From Streptomyces sp. ALI-76-A (lineage in GTDB: Bacteria; Actinomycetota; Actinomycetes; Streptomycetales; Streptomycetaceae): 64,000 bases of DNA. The DNA is taken from positions 930,001 through 994,000 of the forward strand of contig NZ_JASVWB010000004.1 in NCBI RefSeq assembly GCF_030287445.1, read 5' to 3'. Below, piece by piece: positions 39,818 to 49,212 of this stretch (position 1 is its first letter; every line of letters begins with the position of its first letter). The translations under genes were made by a program, and so were the position numbers. The notes beneath the pieces were generated by a model. It was not told the DNA's origin, made no database searches, and saw only the letters and a list, made by a program, of their open reading frames with translations.

Positions 39818-42312
39818 TGGGCCGCTCCCTCTTGCGCGACTACGTCCCGGCCACGCCCAACGGACGGGCCTTCGCCGTCATCTCGCTCGTCAACGCGGTC
39901 GGCACCGGACTGTACCTGGCCGCCTCCGCGGTCTTCTTCGTCCGCTCCGTGGGCCTGACCCCCGCCGAGGTCGGCACCGGCCTGGCGATCTCCGGAGTGG
40001 TCGGTTTCCTGACCACGGTGCCGATCGGCGCGGCCGGGGACCGCTTCGGGGCTCGGCGCACCCTCATCGCCCTCCAGCTGTGGCGGGCCGGGGGCTTCGC
40101 CGTGCTGTGCCTCGTCCAGGGCTTGGTCGGCTTCACGCTCGTCTCCTGCGCCCTGGCCGCCGCCGAGGCGGCGACCCAGCCGATGACCCAGGCGGTCGCG
40201 TCCGCGACGGTCGCCGGCACCGACCGCACCCGCACCATGGCGATCATCCGCACGGTGCGCAACGCCGGCTTCTCCCTCGGGGCGCTGCTGGCCGCGCCGT
40301 TGCTGACCGCCGACAGCGTATGGACCTACCGGGCCATCGTCCTCGCGACCTCCGCCGCCTTCGTCACGTCGGCCCTCATGCTCACCCGGCTGCGGCTTGG
40401 CGGGGCCGACACCGTGCAGCGGAGGGTCGGCCCCCTCACCGCCGTGCGGCAGTTCCGCGACTGGCGCTACGGACTGCTGACCGTCCTCAACGGCATCCTG
40501 AACCTGCACGTCACGATCCTGTCCGTGGGCATTCCGCTGTGGGCGCTCGAGGCCACCGAGATGCCCGCCGGGGTGCTGCCCTTCCTGGTACTGATCAACA
40601 CGCTGATGTCGATCGTGCTCCAGGTGCCGATCGCGAGGGGCGCCGAGCGCGAGGGCGGCGCGGCGCGCGCCCTGCGCCTGGGCGGCGGGGCCATGGCCCT
40701 GTGCTGCCTGGCTCTGGCGGCGGCGGCCGGGCCCGAGTCGGCCTGGGCTGCCGCGGCCGTCCTCGCCCTGGGCTGCGTGCTGCTGACCTTCGGGGAGATG
40801 TGGCAGGCCACCGGCGGCTGGGAACTCAGTTACGACTTCGCACCCGAGGACCGCAAGGGCGTCTACCTCTCCGTGTTCAGCCTCGGCGGCACCGGCCAGC
40901 GCATCGCGGGCCCCGCCCTGGTCACCTCCGTCGTCATCGCCGCCGGCCCGGCCGGCTGGATCGCCTTCGCGGCGGTGTTCTGTCTGGCCGCACTCCTCGT
41001 CACCCCCGTCACCCGCCTGCTGCGGACCGCTCCTGCCGGCGCCGAAGACGCGGCCGGCACCGCCGAAGGTCACCTCTCCCCGGACCCCCGCACCTCCCGG
41101 GAACTGCTCCTCGTCGGCGTCGGCGTCATGGGCCGGCCCTACCTGGACGCCGCCGCCCGGCTCGGCCTGCGGGTCCGCGCCGTGGAGTCGGAGGCCGCCT
41201 GGGACAACCGACCGACGGAACACGCCGAGCGCTTCTACCGGGTGCGGGGCGACCGTGAGGAGTCCTGGACGGCGGCGGTCGCGGACGCCGTCGCCGAGCG
41301 ACTGCCCGACGGCCTGATCGGCTTCGCCGAACCGCAGGTCATCGCGTCCGCGCTGGCCCAGGAGCGGTTCGGGCTGCGCGGACCCTCGCTGCACGCCGCC
41401 GTCATCTCCCGCAACAAGGCCCTGCAGCGCGCCGTGTTCGGCGCGCACGGCGTCTCCCAACCGGAGCACCTGCACGTCGGCCGGATCGCCGAGGCCCGCG
41501 CGTGGATGCTCCGGCGGCTGCCGGTCGTCGTCAAACCGCTCACCCTGGCCGGCAGCGAGGGCGTGGAACTGGTCCGCACCCCGGCCGCCGTCGACGAGGT
41601 CGTCGCCCGGCGCGGCGCCGAGGGCCAACTGCTGGTCGAGGAGGCCGTCCAGGGCCCCGAGTACAGCTGGGAGGCGCTGGTCCGGGAGGGCGAGGTGATC
41701 TTCGAGAACCTCACCGCGAAGGAGACCACGCCCCCGCCGTACTTCGTCGAACTCGCCCACCGCTGCGGCCACGACGCCGGCGCCGCGGGCACCCCGCGGG
41801 TGCGGGAGCTGACGCATGGGGTGCTGCGGGCCCTCGGCATGCGTACCGGCCTGGTGCACCTGGAATTCCGGATGGCCGAGCGCGGTCCGGTGCTCATGGA
41901 GGTGGCGGTGCGCACCCCCGGCGACTACCTGCCCGACGCGATCAGCCTGGCGTACGGCTTCGACCTGTACGAGGCGGTGGTGCGGCTGTCGCTCGGGCTG
42001 CCCGTGCCCGAACTGCCGCGCCGGCCCGTGTCCTACCCGGCCACGCTCTTCCCGACCGCCGAGCCCGGCACCATCCGGGAGATCACCGGCGTGGAGCGTG
42101 TCCTGGCGCATCCGGCGGTGGTCCGGGTCCGGCTGCGCAAGGGACCGGGCGACGTGGTCCGCCCGCTGACCTCGTCCGCCCAGCGCATGGGCCACGTGCT
42201 GATCAACGCGGCCTCACCGACCGCACGTGAGGACGCCGTCAAGTTCGTACGGGAGACCCTGCGCGTCGCCGTCACGCCCACCGAGCCCGACGCCCCGCAT
42301 GCGCCGGGCTGA
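39817..42312 (+). CDS. MFS transporter fused to an ATP-grasp ligase
   Basis: This is an 831-residue fusion in one uninterrupted frame. Residues about 15-405 form a 12-segment MFS transporter (FFVRSVGLTPAEVGTGLAIS, IGAAGDRFGARRTLIAL as the loop 2-3 motif, later ELSYDFAPEDRKGVYLSVFS). After a short linker, residues about 425-820 form an ATP-grasp enzyme: ELLLVGVGVMGRPYLDAAAR, LPVVVKPLTLAGSEGVELVR, LLVEEAVQGPEYSWEALV and GPVLMEVAVRTPGDYLPDA. Both parts look complete. A ligase tethered to an exporter could couple the last bond formation to secretion or self-protection; that is inference. It starts at the stop of the double ATP-grasp gene. Confidence 0.88.
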   Translation: MGRSLLRDYVPATPNGRAFAVISLVNAVGTGLYLAASAVFFVRSVGLTPAEVGTGLAISGVVGFLTTVPIGAAGDRFGARRTLIALQLWRAGGFAVLCLVQGLVGFTLVSCALAAAEAATQPMTQAVASATVAGTDRTRTMAIIRTVRNAGFSLGALLAAPLLTADSVWTYRAIVLATSAAFVTSALMLTRLRLGGADTVQRRVGPLTAVRQFRDWRYGLLTVLNGILNLHVTILSVGIPLWALEATEMPAGVLPFLVLINTLMSIVLQVPIARGAEREGGAARALRLGGGAMALCCLALAAAAGPESAWAAAAVLALGCVLLTFGEMWQATGGWELSYDFAPEDRKGVYLSVFSLGGTGQRIAGPALVTSVVIAAGPAGWIAFAAVFCLAALLVTPVTRLLRTAPAGAEDAAGTAEGHLSPDPRTSRELLLVGVGVMGRPYLDAAARLGLRVRAVESEAAWDNRPTEHAERFYRVRGDREESWTAAVADAVAERLPDGLIGFAEPQVIASALAQERFGLRGPSLHAAVISRNKALQRAVFGAHGVSQPEHLHVGRIAEARAWMLRRLPVVVKPLTLAGSEGVELVRTPAAVDEVVARRGAEGQLLVEEAVQGPEYSWEALVREGEVIFENLTAKETTPPPYFVELAHRCGHDAGAAGTPRVRELTHGVLRALGMRTGLVHLEFRMAERGPVLMEVAVRTPGDYLPDAISLAYGFDLYEAVVRLSLGLPVPELPRRPVSYPATLFPTAEPGTIREITGVERVLAHPAVVRVRLRKGPGDVVRPLTSSAQRMGHVLINAASPTAREDAVKFVRETLRVAVTPTEPDAPHAPG

Positions 42313-42700
42313 GCCGGAGGAGCGTACCGCCGCGCTCCCCTCCTCGGCGACCGCGTCGCCGACGTTCGCAGACCTGGTCGGCAGCACCCCGATGCTGCGG
42401 CTGCGTCTGGACGGACTGCCGCCCGGCGCGCGCTTCCTGGCCGGCCGGAGTCCGCCGATCCCGGCGGCAAGGACCGGGCGGCCCCGGACACGGTGTGCGC
42501 GGCCCAGGAGGCCGGGTCGCTCGCCCCCCGGCACGACCGTCATCGAGACCATCTCGGGCCGTACCGGAATCACCCTGGCCGCGCGGGCCGCCGCCCGCAG
42601 CCGGCCGTGCCGGATCATGCTGCCCGACGGCGCATCCGAGGAACGGGTGCCGACGCTGCGTGTGCCTGGCGTGGCCGCGGACCGGCAGCACGAGGCTCCC
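42299..42700 (+). pseudogene. Decayed cysteine synthase-type PLP enzyme
   Basis: From the ATG at 42299 the reading has FADLVGSTPMLRLRLDGLPPGARFLA. One frame over is ESADPGGKDRAAPDTVCAAQ with the PLP lysine region, and then GTTVIETISGRTGITLAARAAAR followed by SEERVPTLR. These are the ordered N-terminal blocks of O-acetylserine sulfhydrylase-like enzymes, broken near 42440 and 42525. The C-terminal half is absent. The start overlaps the MFS-ATP-grasp gene by 14 bases, so the intact ancestor belonged to the cluster. Confidence 0.65.
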
Positions 42701-42976
42701 GACCATCGGCCTGGTCCTGTGCGACCTGCCCGCCTGCGGGACCCGGGTGGACGTGGAGACGTCCGCATCCGGCCAGACGTACGCGCTGCTCGACCACGAC
42801 GACCGCCTGGGGCCCTGGACGAGCTCTTCACGGCCGTCGGGGACGGGATGCGTACGCGGTGATCCCCGTACCGGGGCGGCGCGGACCGGTTCGCGCAGCT
42901 CGCCCGGGGAGCCGCCGTGTGCGCGGCCGGCCACCTGACGGCGGCGGACGAGCGCGACCACGTCCGCGACGCGTGA
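42701..42976 (+). pseudogene. Unidentified decayed coding remnant
   Basis: Protein-like pieces occur in changing frames: LVLCDLPACGTRVDVETSAS with YALLDHDDRLGP, then LDELFTAVGDGM, then RFAQLARGAAVCAAGHLTAA ending in a stop at 42976. They read like one small protein with several indels. No family recognised. Confidence 0.35.
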
Positions 42977-43167
42977 CCAGGAAGCACCCGGACCGCCCGG
43001 CACCCGTTTCGCGGCCTGTGCGGTGGTTCCTCATCCCTCATCTACCGGCAGGGCCCAGACCTGAACCGTCCCTGCGGTGTTGCGCGGCCCGCGCGTCGCG
43101 CAGAATCTTGCGGGCGTGCCGAGATGTGCGAGCCCGTGCCTGGCGCGGGAGGGCGGGAGGGAATGGA

Positions 43168-44439
43168 ATGGGCGTCAGCCGGATCATCCCCCCTGCGGGG
43201 CCCCCACGGACACTGGCCTTGGCCCAGCTGACCAATTCCGTGGGCGACGGCGCCTACTACGTCTGTTCGGTTTTGTACTTCAGTCGGATCGTCGGGCTCT
43301 CGGCGACCCAGATCGGCGGCGCCCTCACCCTCGGCTGGGCTCTGGGGGCCGTCGCGGGCGTGCCGGTCGGCCACCTGGCCGACCGGCGGGGACCCCGTGG
43401 CATTGCGATGCTGATGTCGGTGGCGACCGGGGCGGCCGTGGGGTCGTTCCTGTTCGTGCGGTCCTACCCGGCGTTCCTCGTCGCGGTGTGCGTGTACACG
43501 TGCTGCCAGTGCGGCCTCGCGGCGGCGCGGCAGGCCCTGCTGGCGGGGTTGGTCGAGCCGGCCCGGCGTACCGAGACGCGGGCGTACCTGCAGTCGACGG
43601 TGAACGCCGGGCTGGCGCTGGGTGCGGCACTGGGCGGCATCGTCCTGCAGATCGACACGGAGGCGTCGTATCTCGCGGCGCTGGCTGTGGACGCGGTGAG
43701 CTTCGGCCTGGCGGCCTTGGTGCTGCGACGGCTGGCGGTCCTGCCGGGGCGCGGGGGACCCGCCGGCCGCCGGGGTGAGCCGAGCCTGTCCGTGCTCCGG
43801 GACCGCCCCTACGCCCTGGTGTCCCTGCTGAACATGATCATGCTGCTCTACATGCCGCTGCTGAGCGTGGTGCTGCCGCTGTGGATCGTGGAGCGCACCG
43901 AGGCGCCGGGCTGGACGGTGTCGGCGCTGCTGGTGCTCAACACGGTCAGCGTGGTCCTCTTCCAGGTGCGGATGGCCGCGCGGGTGACGGGCCTGCGGTC
44001 GGCTTCCCGGGCGATACGGCACTCCGGGGCCGTGATGCTGCTCGCCTGCGTCTGCTTCGCCCTGTCCGCCGCGGGCACGTCGGCCTGGTCCGCCGGGCTG
44101 GCGCTGCTGGTCGCCGCGGCTGTCCAGGTCGTCGGGGAGATGCTGCTCGGCTCCGGCTCCTGGGAGATCGGTTTCGCCCTCGCCCCGGCCGACAAACAGG
44201 GTCAGTACCAGGGCTTCTACGGTGCCGGCACCGCCGTCGCCCGTCTGATAGGCCCACTCCTCGTCACCGCGCTGGTCCTGTCCTGGGGCACCCTGGGCTG
44301 GCTCACGCTCGGCGCCCTGTTCCTCGCGGCGGGCACGGCCATGGGACCGGCGGTCCGCTGGGCCACCGCCACCCGCACGATCACCCCCCGCGACGACACC
44401 GAGGCCCCGTCGGACCATCGGCCGGAGGCCCGCCGCTGA
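43168..44439 (+). CDS. MFS transporter
   Basis: This is a 423-residue membrane protein with about 12 hydrophobic segments. The MFS loop signature is GHLADRRGPRGIAM (about residues 67-80), and the second half has DRPYALVSLLNMIMLLYMPL and EIGFALAPADKQGQYQGFYG. It is related in layout to the transporter half of the fusion at 39817-42312. The ATG at 43168 was preferred over one at 43163 by frame; GGGAGGG lies about eight bases upstream. It probably exports the cluster product or an intermediate. Confidence 0.85.
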   Translation: MGVSRIIPPAGPPRTLALAQLTNSVGDGAYYVCSVLYFSRIVGLSATQIGGALTLGWALGAVAGVPVGHLADRRGPRGIAMLMSVATGAAVGSFLFVRSYPAFLVAVCVYTCCQCGLAAARQALLAGLVEPARRTETRAYLQSTVNAGLALGAALGGIVLQIDTEASYLAALAVDAVSFGLAALVLRRLAVLPGRGGPAGRRGEPSLSVLRDRPYALVSLLNMIMLLYMPLLSVVLPLWIVERTEAPGWTVSALLVLNTVSVVLFQVRMAARVTGLRSASRAIRHSGAVMLLACVCFALSAAGTSAWSAGLALLVAAAVQVVGEMLLGSGSWEIGFALAPADKQGQYQGFYGAGTAVARLIGPLLVTALVLSWGTLGWLTLGALFLAAGTAMGPAVRWATATRTITPRDDTEAPSDHRPEARR

Positions 44440-44806
44440 CCTGGCGGTCGACGGGTGGCCGAGGCGGCCTGCGGGCCACCGCTGTTCGGTGGCCGCGAGG
44501 CGACGACGGGCCGGGTTCCCGCGCCGGGGACCGCGCGGTGCGCTGGGTCGCGACCCAGCGTGGCCCCTGGGAGGCCCGCCGCTGCCCCGGCCGTCGGCCG
44601 GTGAGCGTGAGGCGGCCTCCGGCCGGCCCCGGGCGCCCAGGCCCGCCGACGGCGTACAGCAGCCCTCGGCCGGAGTCGATCATCTGCGGGGTGGGCGAGT
44701 GGAAGGCGCCGACGAGTGATCCGGTCGGGGCGGCCGACGCAGGCAACCGCTCGGTGAGGTGGCCGTGCGGGGGGTGCCTCTGTGTCCTTCGTCGAGCCTG
44801 AGTTGG
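44440..44806. other. Gap containing a perfect 20-bp palindrome
   Basis: CGCTGGGTCGCGACCCAGCG at 44541-44560 is a perfect palindrome about 100 bases after the MFS stop and may act as its terminator. No gene is supported in the remainder, which is GC-rich shadow sequence next to the IS110 remnant. Confidence 0.5.
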
Positions 44807-45340
44807 TCATGCGGCGGTTGCTTCAGGGACGCGTGGTTCGTAGATGGTGCCGTCGCGGAGCATGGCGAACAGCACGCTGATGCGGTGGCGGGCGAGGCGG
44901 AGGAGGGCGGGGGTGTGAGTCTTGCCCCGGGCCCGGCATTGTTCGTAGGAGGTGCGGGCGGCGGGGTCGTGCAGGGGTTCGAACGCGGACAGGAACGTGG
45001 CGTGTCTGAGCCGCCGGTTTCCGCCTCGTGGTGCGTGCTCGCCGTGGATCGAGGTTCCCGAGGACTTCGTCGTCGGGGCCAGGCCGGCGTAGGAGGCGAG
45101 GTGGGCGGCGACGGGGAAGCTGGTGCCGTCGCCGACGGTGACCAGCACAACGGCGGCGGTCCTGACCCCGACCCCCGGCATCGAGGTCAGGACCTTGGGA
45201 AGAGGATGCTCCTCCAGCGGGGCTTTGATCTGGCTCCAGGGCCCGGCGCTGTTCGTGGACGGCGGCGAGCGCGTCGGTCAGCGCGGTGACGAAACGATCG
45301 GGATGGCGGTTGATCCTCCCGCTTTCGGCCGCGAGTAATT
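44807..45340 (-). mobile_element. IS110-family transposase remnant
   Basis: MPGVGVRTAAVVLVTVGDGT, then AAHLASYAGLAPTTKSSGTS and GGNRRLRHATFLSAF, is the C-terminal transposase_20 domain of IS110 elements with its serine-containing core. One frame over, RFVTALTDALAAVHEQ comes from the region before it. The N-terminal RuvC-like DEDD domain is missing. Confidence 0.8.
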
Positions 45341-45462
45341 GCCTGACCGACGGCAGCGGCGGTATGGGATTCTCGTTCGCGGCCGGCGCATAGGGCGTCG
45401 TGGGCGCGGTGCTCCTGGTATGGGAACCGGGCGGCGGGGGAGCGGCGAAAGGCAAACGATGG

Positions 45463-46488
45463 TCAGCCTAATTGGGTGGCGCGGCCCGTCGCAATGCCTA
45501 CTCGCCTGCCCGGCACCGCGCGGGTGCCCTTTGTCGCCGAGCCCTGGGAATGACCGGACTGCCGGTCGCCGGCTGATTGATCGCTCAGCGCCATGAGGTA
45601 GCCCAGTTGCAGCCGGTGCTGCGCACCGTAATCGTCCTTGAGTCGGGCCACATGGGCCTGCAGAGAACGCAGACTGAGGCCCAGCCGGCGGGCGATCTCC
45701 TTGTCCGAGCGGCCTTCGATGAGCAGTTTTCGCATCGATTCCCGCATGTCCGGGATCACTTCCGAGGCGGCTTCCGCGGCGCGCACCGGAACGAAGGGAT
45801 AGGGCTCGGCCCGGTCCCACTGGCGGTCGAAGAGGTCCGCCAGGAAGCCGACCACCGCGGGCTCCCGGACCAGTACGGCCGTCCTGCGGTCCGCGCTGCC
45901 CGGGATGAACGCGACCGCCCGGTCGATGATGATGAGCCGCTCGAAGAACTCGGGCAGCGTCCGTACCTGGGCACCGAACTCCGTCACCGCCTTGACGTAT
46001 TTTTTCGTCGGTTCGTCGAACCGGGTGCTGTGCTGGTACAGCGTGCGCATGGCCACGCCTGCCGCCAGCTGGCGGCGCACCGCGTCCAGCGCGTCCTGCA
46101 GGACGGCGTCCGGGCGCGGTCCGTCCGGCTGGGCGGTGAGGATCTCGCCGCGGGCCCCGTCCAGCTCATTCTGTATGGCGCAATTGATCTCCGGAAGGCC
46201 GTTCATGTAGCGAAAAGCGGAATTAATCGTCCCGCTTTCGTCCGGCGCCTTACGGGTATCCGGCGCGGGGTGCCGGTCCACCGGCGCCCAATCGGCCTGT
46301 TCGGCGACCGCGCGCGACAGCTCGCTGAGTGCTTCGGCGACGTTGCGCATGGTGGTGCGGTAGTCGGCGGTGCCTTCCGTGAGCCTGCCGGAGCAGGCGG
46401 CTATTGCGTCCTGGAACGGGTTGGCTCCTCCCCGCGGCGAGTCCATCCCCGCGATTTCGGTGCCCGTTTTACGCTGAGCTGTATTCAT
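45463..46488 (-). CDS. LuxR-type regulator
   Basis: This is a 341-residue protein with a C-terminal LuxR helix-turn-helix (LLIEGRSDKEIARRLGLSLRSLQAHVARLKDDYG, about residues 265-300) and a helical N-terminal part including MRTLYQHSTRFDEPTKKYVKAVTEFGAQVRTLPEFFERLIIID. That part is the core found in streptomycete LuxR proteins with a PLD/TrmB-like sensing domain and no receiver. The ATG at 46488 has AAGGA seven bases upstream. It is divergent from a small secreted-peptide gene 167 bases away, a layout that suggests regulation of, or by, that peptide. Confidence 0.83.
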   Translation of the reverse strand: MNTAQRKTGTEIAGMDSPRGGANPFQDAIAACSGRLTEGTADYRTTMRNVAEALSELSRAVAEQADWAPVDRHPAPDTRKAPDESGTINSAFRYMNGLPEINCAIQNELDGARGEILTAQPDGPRPDAVLQDALDAVRRQLAAGVAMRTLYQHSTRFDEPTKKYVKAVTEFGAQVRTLPEFFERLIIIDRAVAFIPGSADRRTAVLVREPAVVGFLADLFDRQWDRAEPYPFVPVRAAEAASEVIPDMRESMRKLLIEGRSDKEIARRLGLSLRSLQAHVARLKDDYGAQHRLQLGYLMALSDQSAGDRQSGHSQGSATKGTRAVPGRRVGIATGRATQLG

Positions 46489-46655
46489 TTGAAATCCTTC
46501 GCTTTGCGGCACTGCGCCGAACCGAGGCATGCCGGGTCTTTTGTGTTCGGGCCGGGGTCGGGACGGTTGTTCTGCCGGGGAGTGAGCGGGGCGCTGGGCC
46601 TGCAGAATTCCGACCACTCAACATTTTCCGACGTCTTTCCAGTGAAGGGGAAGTT

Positions 46656-46868
46656 GTGTACGGGCGTCTCACTGTCAGTGTTCGTTCGATCACCAAGGGG
46701 ATGGTCGCGGCGGCGGCCCTGATGGTGCTCGGCGCGACGCCGGGGCACGCGGCCACCGGCAGGCCGGGCGCCGAGGACGAGTTCCGGATCGTCACAGACG
46801 TGGGCTGGAACCGCCTCCAGGACGTCGGCTGGAACAGGTTCGACGTGAGCGCGCACGGCGTCGCCTGA
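46656..46868 (+). CDS. Small secreted peptide with DVGWNR tandem repeat
   Basis: This is a 70-residue precursor. Residues 1-36 look like a signal peptide (VRSITKGMVAAAALMVLGAT with cleavage near GHA-A). The mature part of about 35 residues is acidic and contains two adjacent copies of an eight-residue unit, DVGWNRLQ and DVGWNRFD. GAAGGGG lies six bases before the GTG at 46656; an internal ATG 16 codons later is possible. It is divergent from a LuxR regulator and 90 bases before a decayed adenylation gene. I do not recognise the peptide. A signal, a modified peptide precursor, or a wall peptide are the options. Confidence 0.6.
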   Translation: MYGRLTVSVRSITKGMVAAAALMVLGATPGHAATGRPGAEDEFRIVTDVGWNRLQDVGWNRFDVSAHGVA

Positions 46869-46958
46869 CCAGGCGCCGGCCCTGGGCGACCGGGAGGTCT
46901 CAGATGCACCGCAGCCAACAGCCGTGCCATCCGCGCGCCCGATGGGGGGAGTCCGACC

Positions 46959-48177
46959 GTGAGGGCCGTTGAGGCCGTCCTGCACCGCCATGCCGAGGAC
47001 GGCGACCGGCCGCTCGTGGAGGTGACGGCGGAGCGCGGGACCAGGGTCTCCTACTCCTACCGCGACACCACCCGGGCTGCCCGCGGCCTGGGCGACCGGC
47101 TGCTCGAGGCGGCGGGCCATGCCCGCACCCGTCGGCCGATGCGCGTGGGCATCGTCTGCGGGGACATCCCGGAGTTCGCCGCGGCGGAGCTCGCCCTGCT
47201 GGCCCTGCTGGCCCCCGGCTGCCCTGTGCCGCCCGGCGCCTCCGCCCGGACGGCCGCCGCCCTGCTCGCCGACGTCGAGGCCGTCGTCGTCGACGGTCCC
47301 GGCCGCGCCCGGCTGGAGGCCTGGGACCGCCGGCGCGTGCTGCGCGACGGTTGCCCGGTGATCCCGGCCGACGTCGCCGAACTCGCCGCCACCGCCCGCG
47401 GCCCGTACCGCACCCCGACCGACACGCGCGACCGGATCTGCAAGATCCTTCCCGGTTCGACGGCCTCCGGGCCGGGCGGGGCCGCACGGGCCGGTATCCG
47501 CGCGCACGCGGTCGCCGCGCTCCTGGACTCGCTGCGTGCCGAGGTGCCGACCGGGACCTTCGCCCGGACCGCGGTCACCGTGCCGCTCGGAACGCCGGGG
47601 CAGCAGGTGGCCGCGCTGCCCCTGGCACTGCTCGACCGGGGCTGCCTGGTGCTCCCTCCGCCGGACACCGGGCCCGGAACGCCGGGCGACTGGACGACGG
47701 CGGCCCGGCCCACCGCCCTGGCCGTCACCCCGGCCGTGGCGGTCGCGCTGATCGGCGCCGCCCGCACCGCGCGCCGCGAGGGCCGACCGGTCCCCTCGGC
47801 CGTCTTCGGCACCGCCGAGGTGCCGCTGCTGTGGTGCGGCACGGACGTGCCCCAGAGCCTGCTGCGGGAGCTCGACGGTCTGGGCCTGCCCGTGTACGCG
47901 GGTTACGGACTGCCCGAGAGCACCGCCGTCGTCAGCTGGAACACCCCCGGCGCCCGACGGGCCGGCACGGTCGGCCGGGCGCTGGCTCAGGTGCACACCG
48001 GCATCGGCCCGGACGGCGAACTCCTGGTCGGCGGCGCGGCGCTGGCCGAGGACCTGACGCCGGACGACTGGCGCAGCGGACACCCGGTGATCGACGGCTG
48101 GCTCCACACCGGGGTCCGGGCCACCATCGACGCGGACGGGTTCGTCCACCTTCTGGGCCCGGCGCGCGGAGTGTCCC
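46959..48177 (+). pseudogene. Truncated adenylate-forming domain
   Basis: This is an ANL-type reading of about 405 residues from a GTG with GGGGGA upstream. It keeps VYAGYGLPESTAVVSWN (A5) and GTVGRALAQVHTGIGPDGEL. The P-loop is degenerate (ILPGSTASGPGG), the A7 motif has GWLHTGV where GD is expected, and the C-terminal lysine subdomain is missing. It runs one base out of frame into a methyltransferase fragment at 48178, so a deletion has fused two broken genes. Activity is unlikely. Confidence 0.65.
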
Positions 48178-48700
48178 GGCGAACCCGTCACCCCCGAGGT
48201 CGGCCGGCTGTTGTACTCCCTGGTCCGCTCCATGCGCCCGGCCCGCGTCGTGGCGTTCGGCGGCGCCGCGCCGGGTACGTTGGACCAGCTCGCCGCCGGG
48301 CCCAGGGCCAACGGCACCGGACACGTCGTCGGATACGTGCCCGACCCGCGCAGGGCCGCCGCGGCCCGGGCCCGACTGGCCGCGGCCGGGCTCATCGGCT
48401 GGGCCGAGGTCCGCGGCGCCGACCTGCACGAACTCGGCCCCGCACCGGAGGCCGCACCCGACCCCGTCGATCTCGTGCTGTTCGACTGCCGTCCGGAGGC
48501 ATCGCTGGTCGCGCTCGCCGCGCTGGAGCGCCGGATGCGGCCCGGCACGATCGTGCTCGCCATGGACCCCGCTCCGACCGGTCCCTACCTGGACCGCGTC
48601 CGGGACGGCGACGACTACCTCTCGATCGCCCTTCCGGTCGGCGCGGGCCTGGAGGGTGTCCACCCGACTCACCCCGGCCCCCGCCACCACGCCCGTCAGG
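48178..48700 (+). pseudogene. Class I SAM methyltransferase remnant
   Basis: EPVTPEVGRLLYSLVRSMRP, then ARVVAFGGAAPGTLDQL, GTGHVVGYVPDPRRAAAARARLA and PVDLVLFDCRPEASLVALAAL form a catechol-O-methyltransferase-like Rossmann fold. The glycine-rich loop reads AFGGAAPGT where EFGTSFGIST-like sequence is usual. The N-terminal helices are absent because of the fusion with the adenylation remnant, and the 3' end decays into frameshifted sequence. Confidence 0.6.
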
Positions 48701-49200
48701 CTCGCGACCGCGCCTTCTGTTCCGTCCCGGCATCCTGGCGGGGAGTGATCTTGAGCAGTACGCACTCGGAGATCTGTGTCGCCGGGGCATGCCGGCGACG
48801 CGTGTCCGTCCCGCAGCGCCCGTCCGCCCACGCACGCACGTCACCCTCGCGGGAACGGCCCGCCGCCCCCGTGGCCGAAGCCTTGCGCGATTCCGTGCAC
48901 GGCAGCAGCGTCACGGCGCCGAGCGGGCTCGCGACCCGGTGGTTCGACGCCATCGCCCAGGAGCTCACCGGCTCCTTCGAGGCGCATGCGGCACTGGGCA
49001 CCCACCCCCGGCGGCGTCCACGCCGAACCGACCGGCGAGGACGCCACCGCATCCGTGGGCGGAACGCGCGACGTGCGCCCCGCCGACATCACGAGCGCTC
49101 TGCGACCGCCCGCGCCCCGCGGGTGAAGGCCGTCGGCACCGGACCTCGCCGAACTGCTCGCCGAGCGTTACGCGCCCCTGCTCCCGTCACCGCCGACTCC
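48701..49200 (+). pseudogene. Decayed coding stretch of unknown family
   Basis: Protein-like pieces appear in different frames: GSDLEQYALGDLCRRGMPAT with RPRTHVTLAGTARR, then GLATRWFDAIAQELTGSFEA, then GGVHAEPTGEDATASVGGTR, then PDLAELLAERYAPLLP just before the next gene. They may be one gene with three or more indels. No family recognised. Confidence 0.4.
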
Positions 49201-49212
49201 CGGAGGTAAGCC

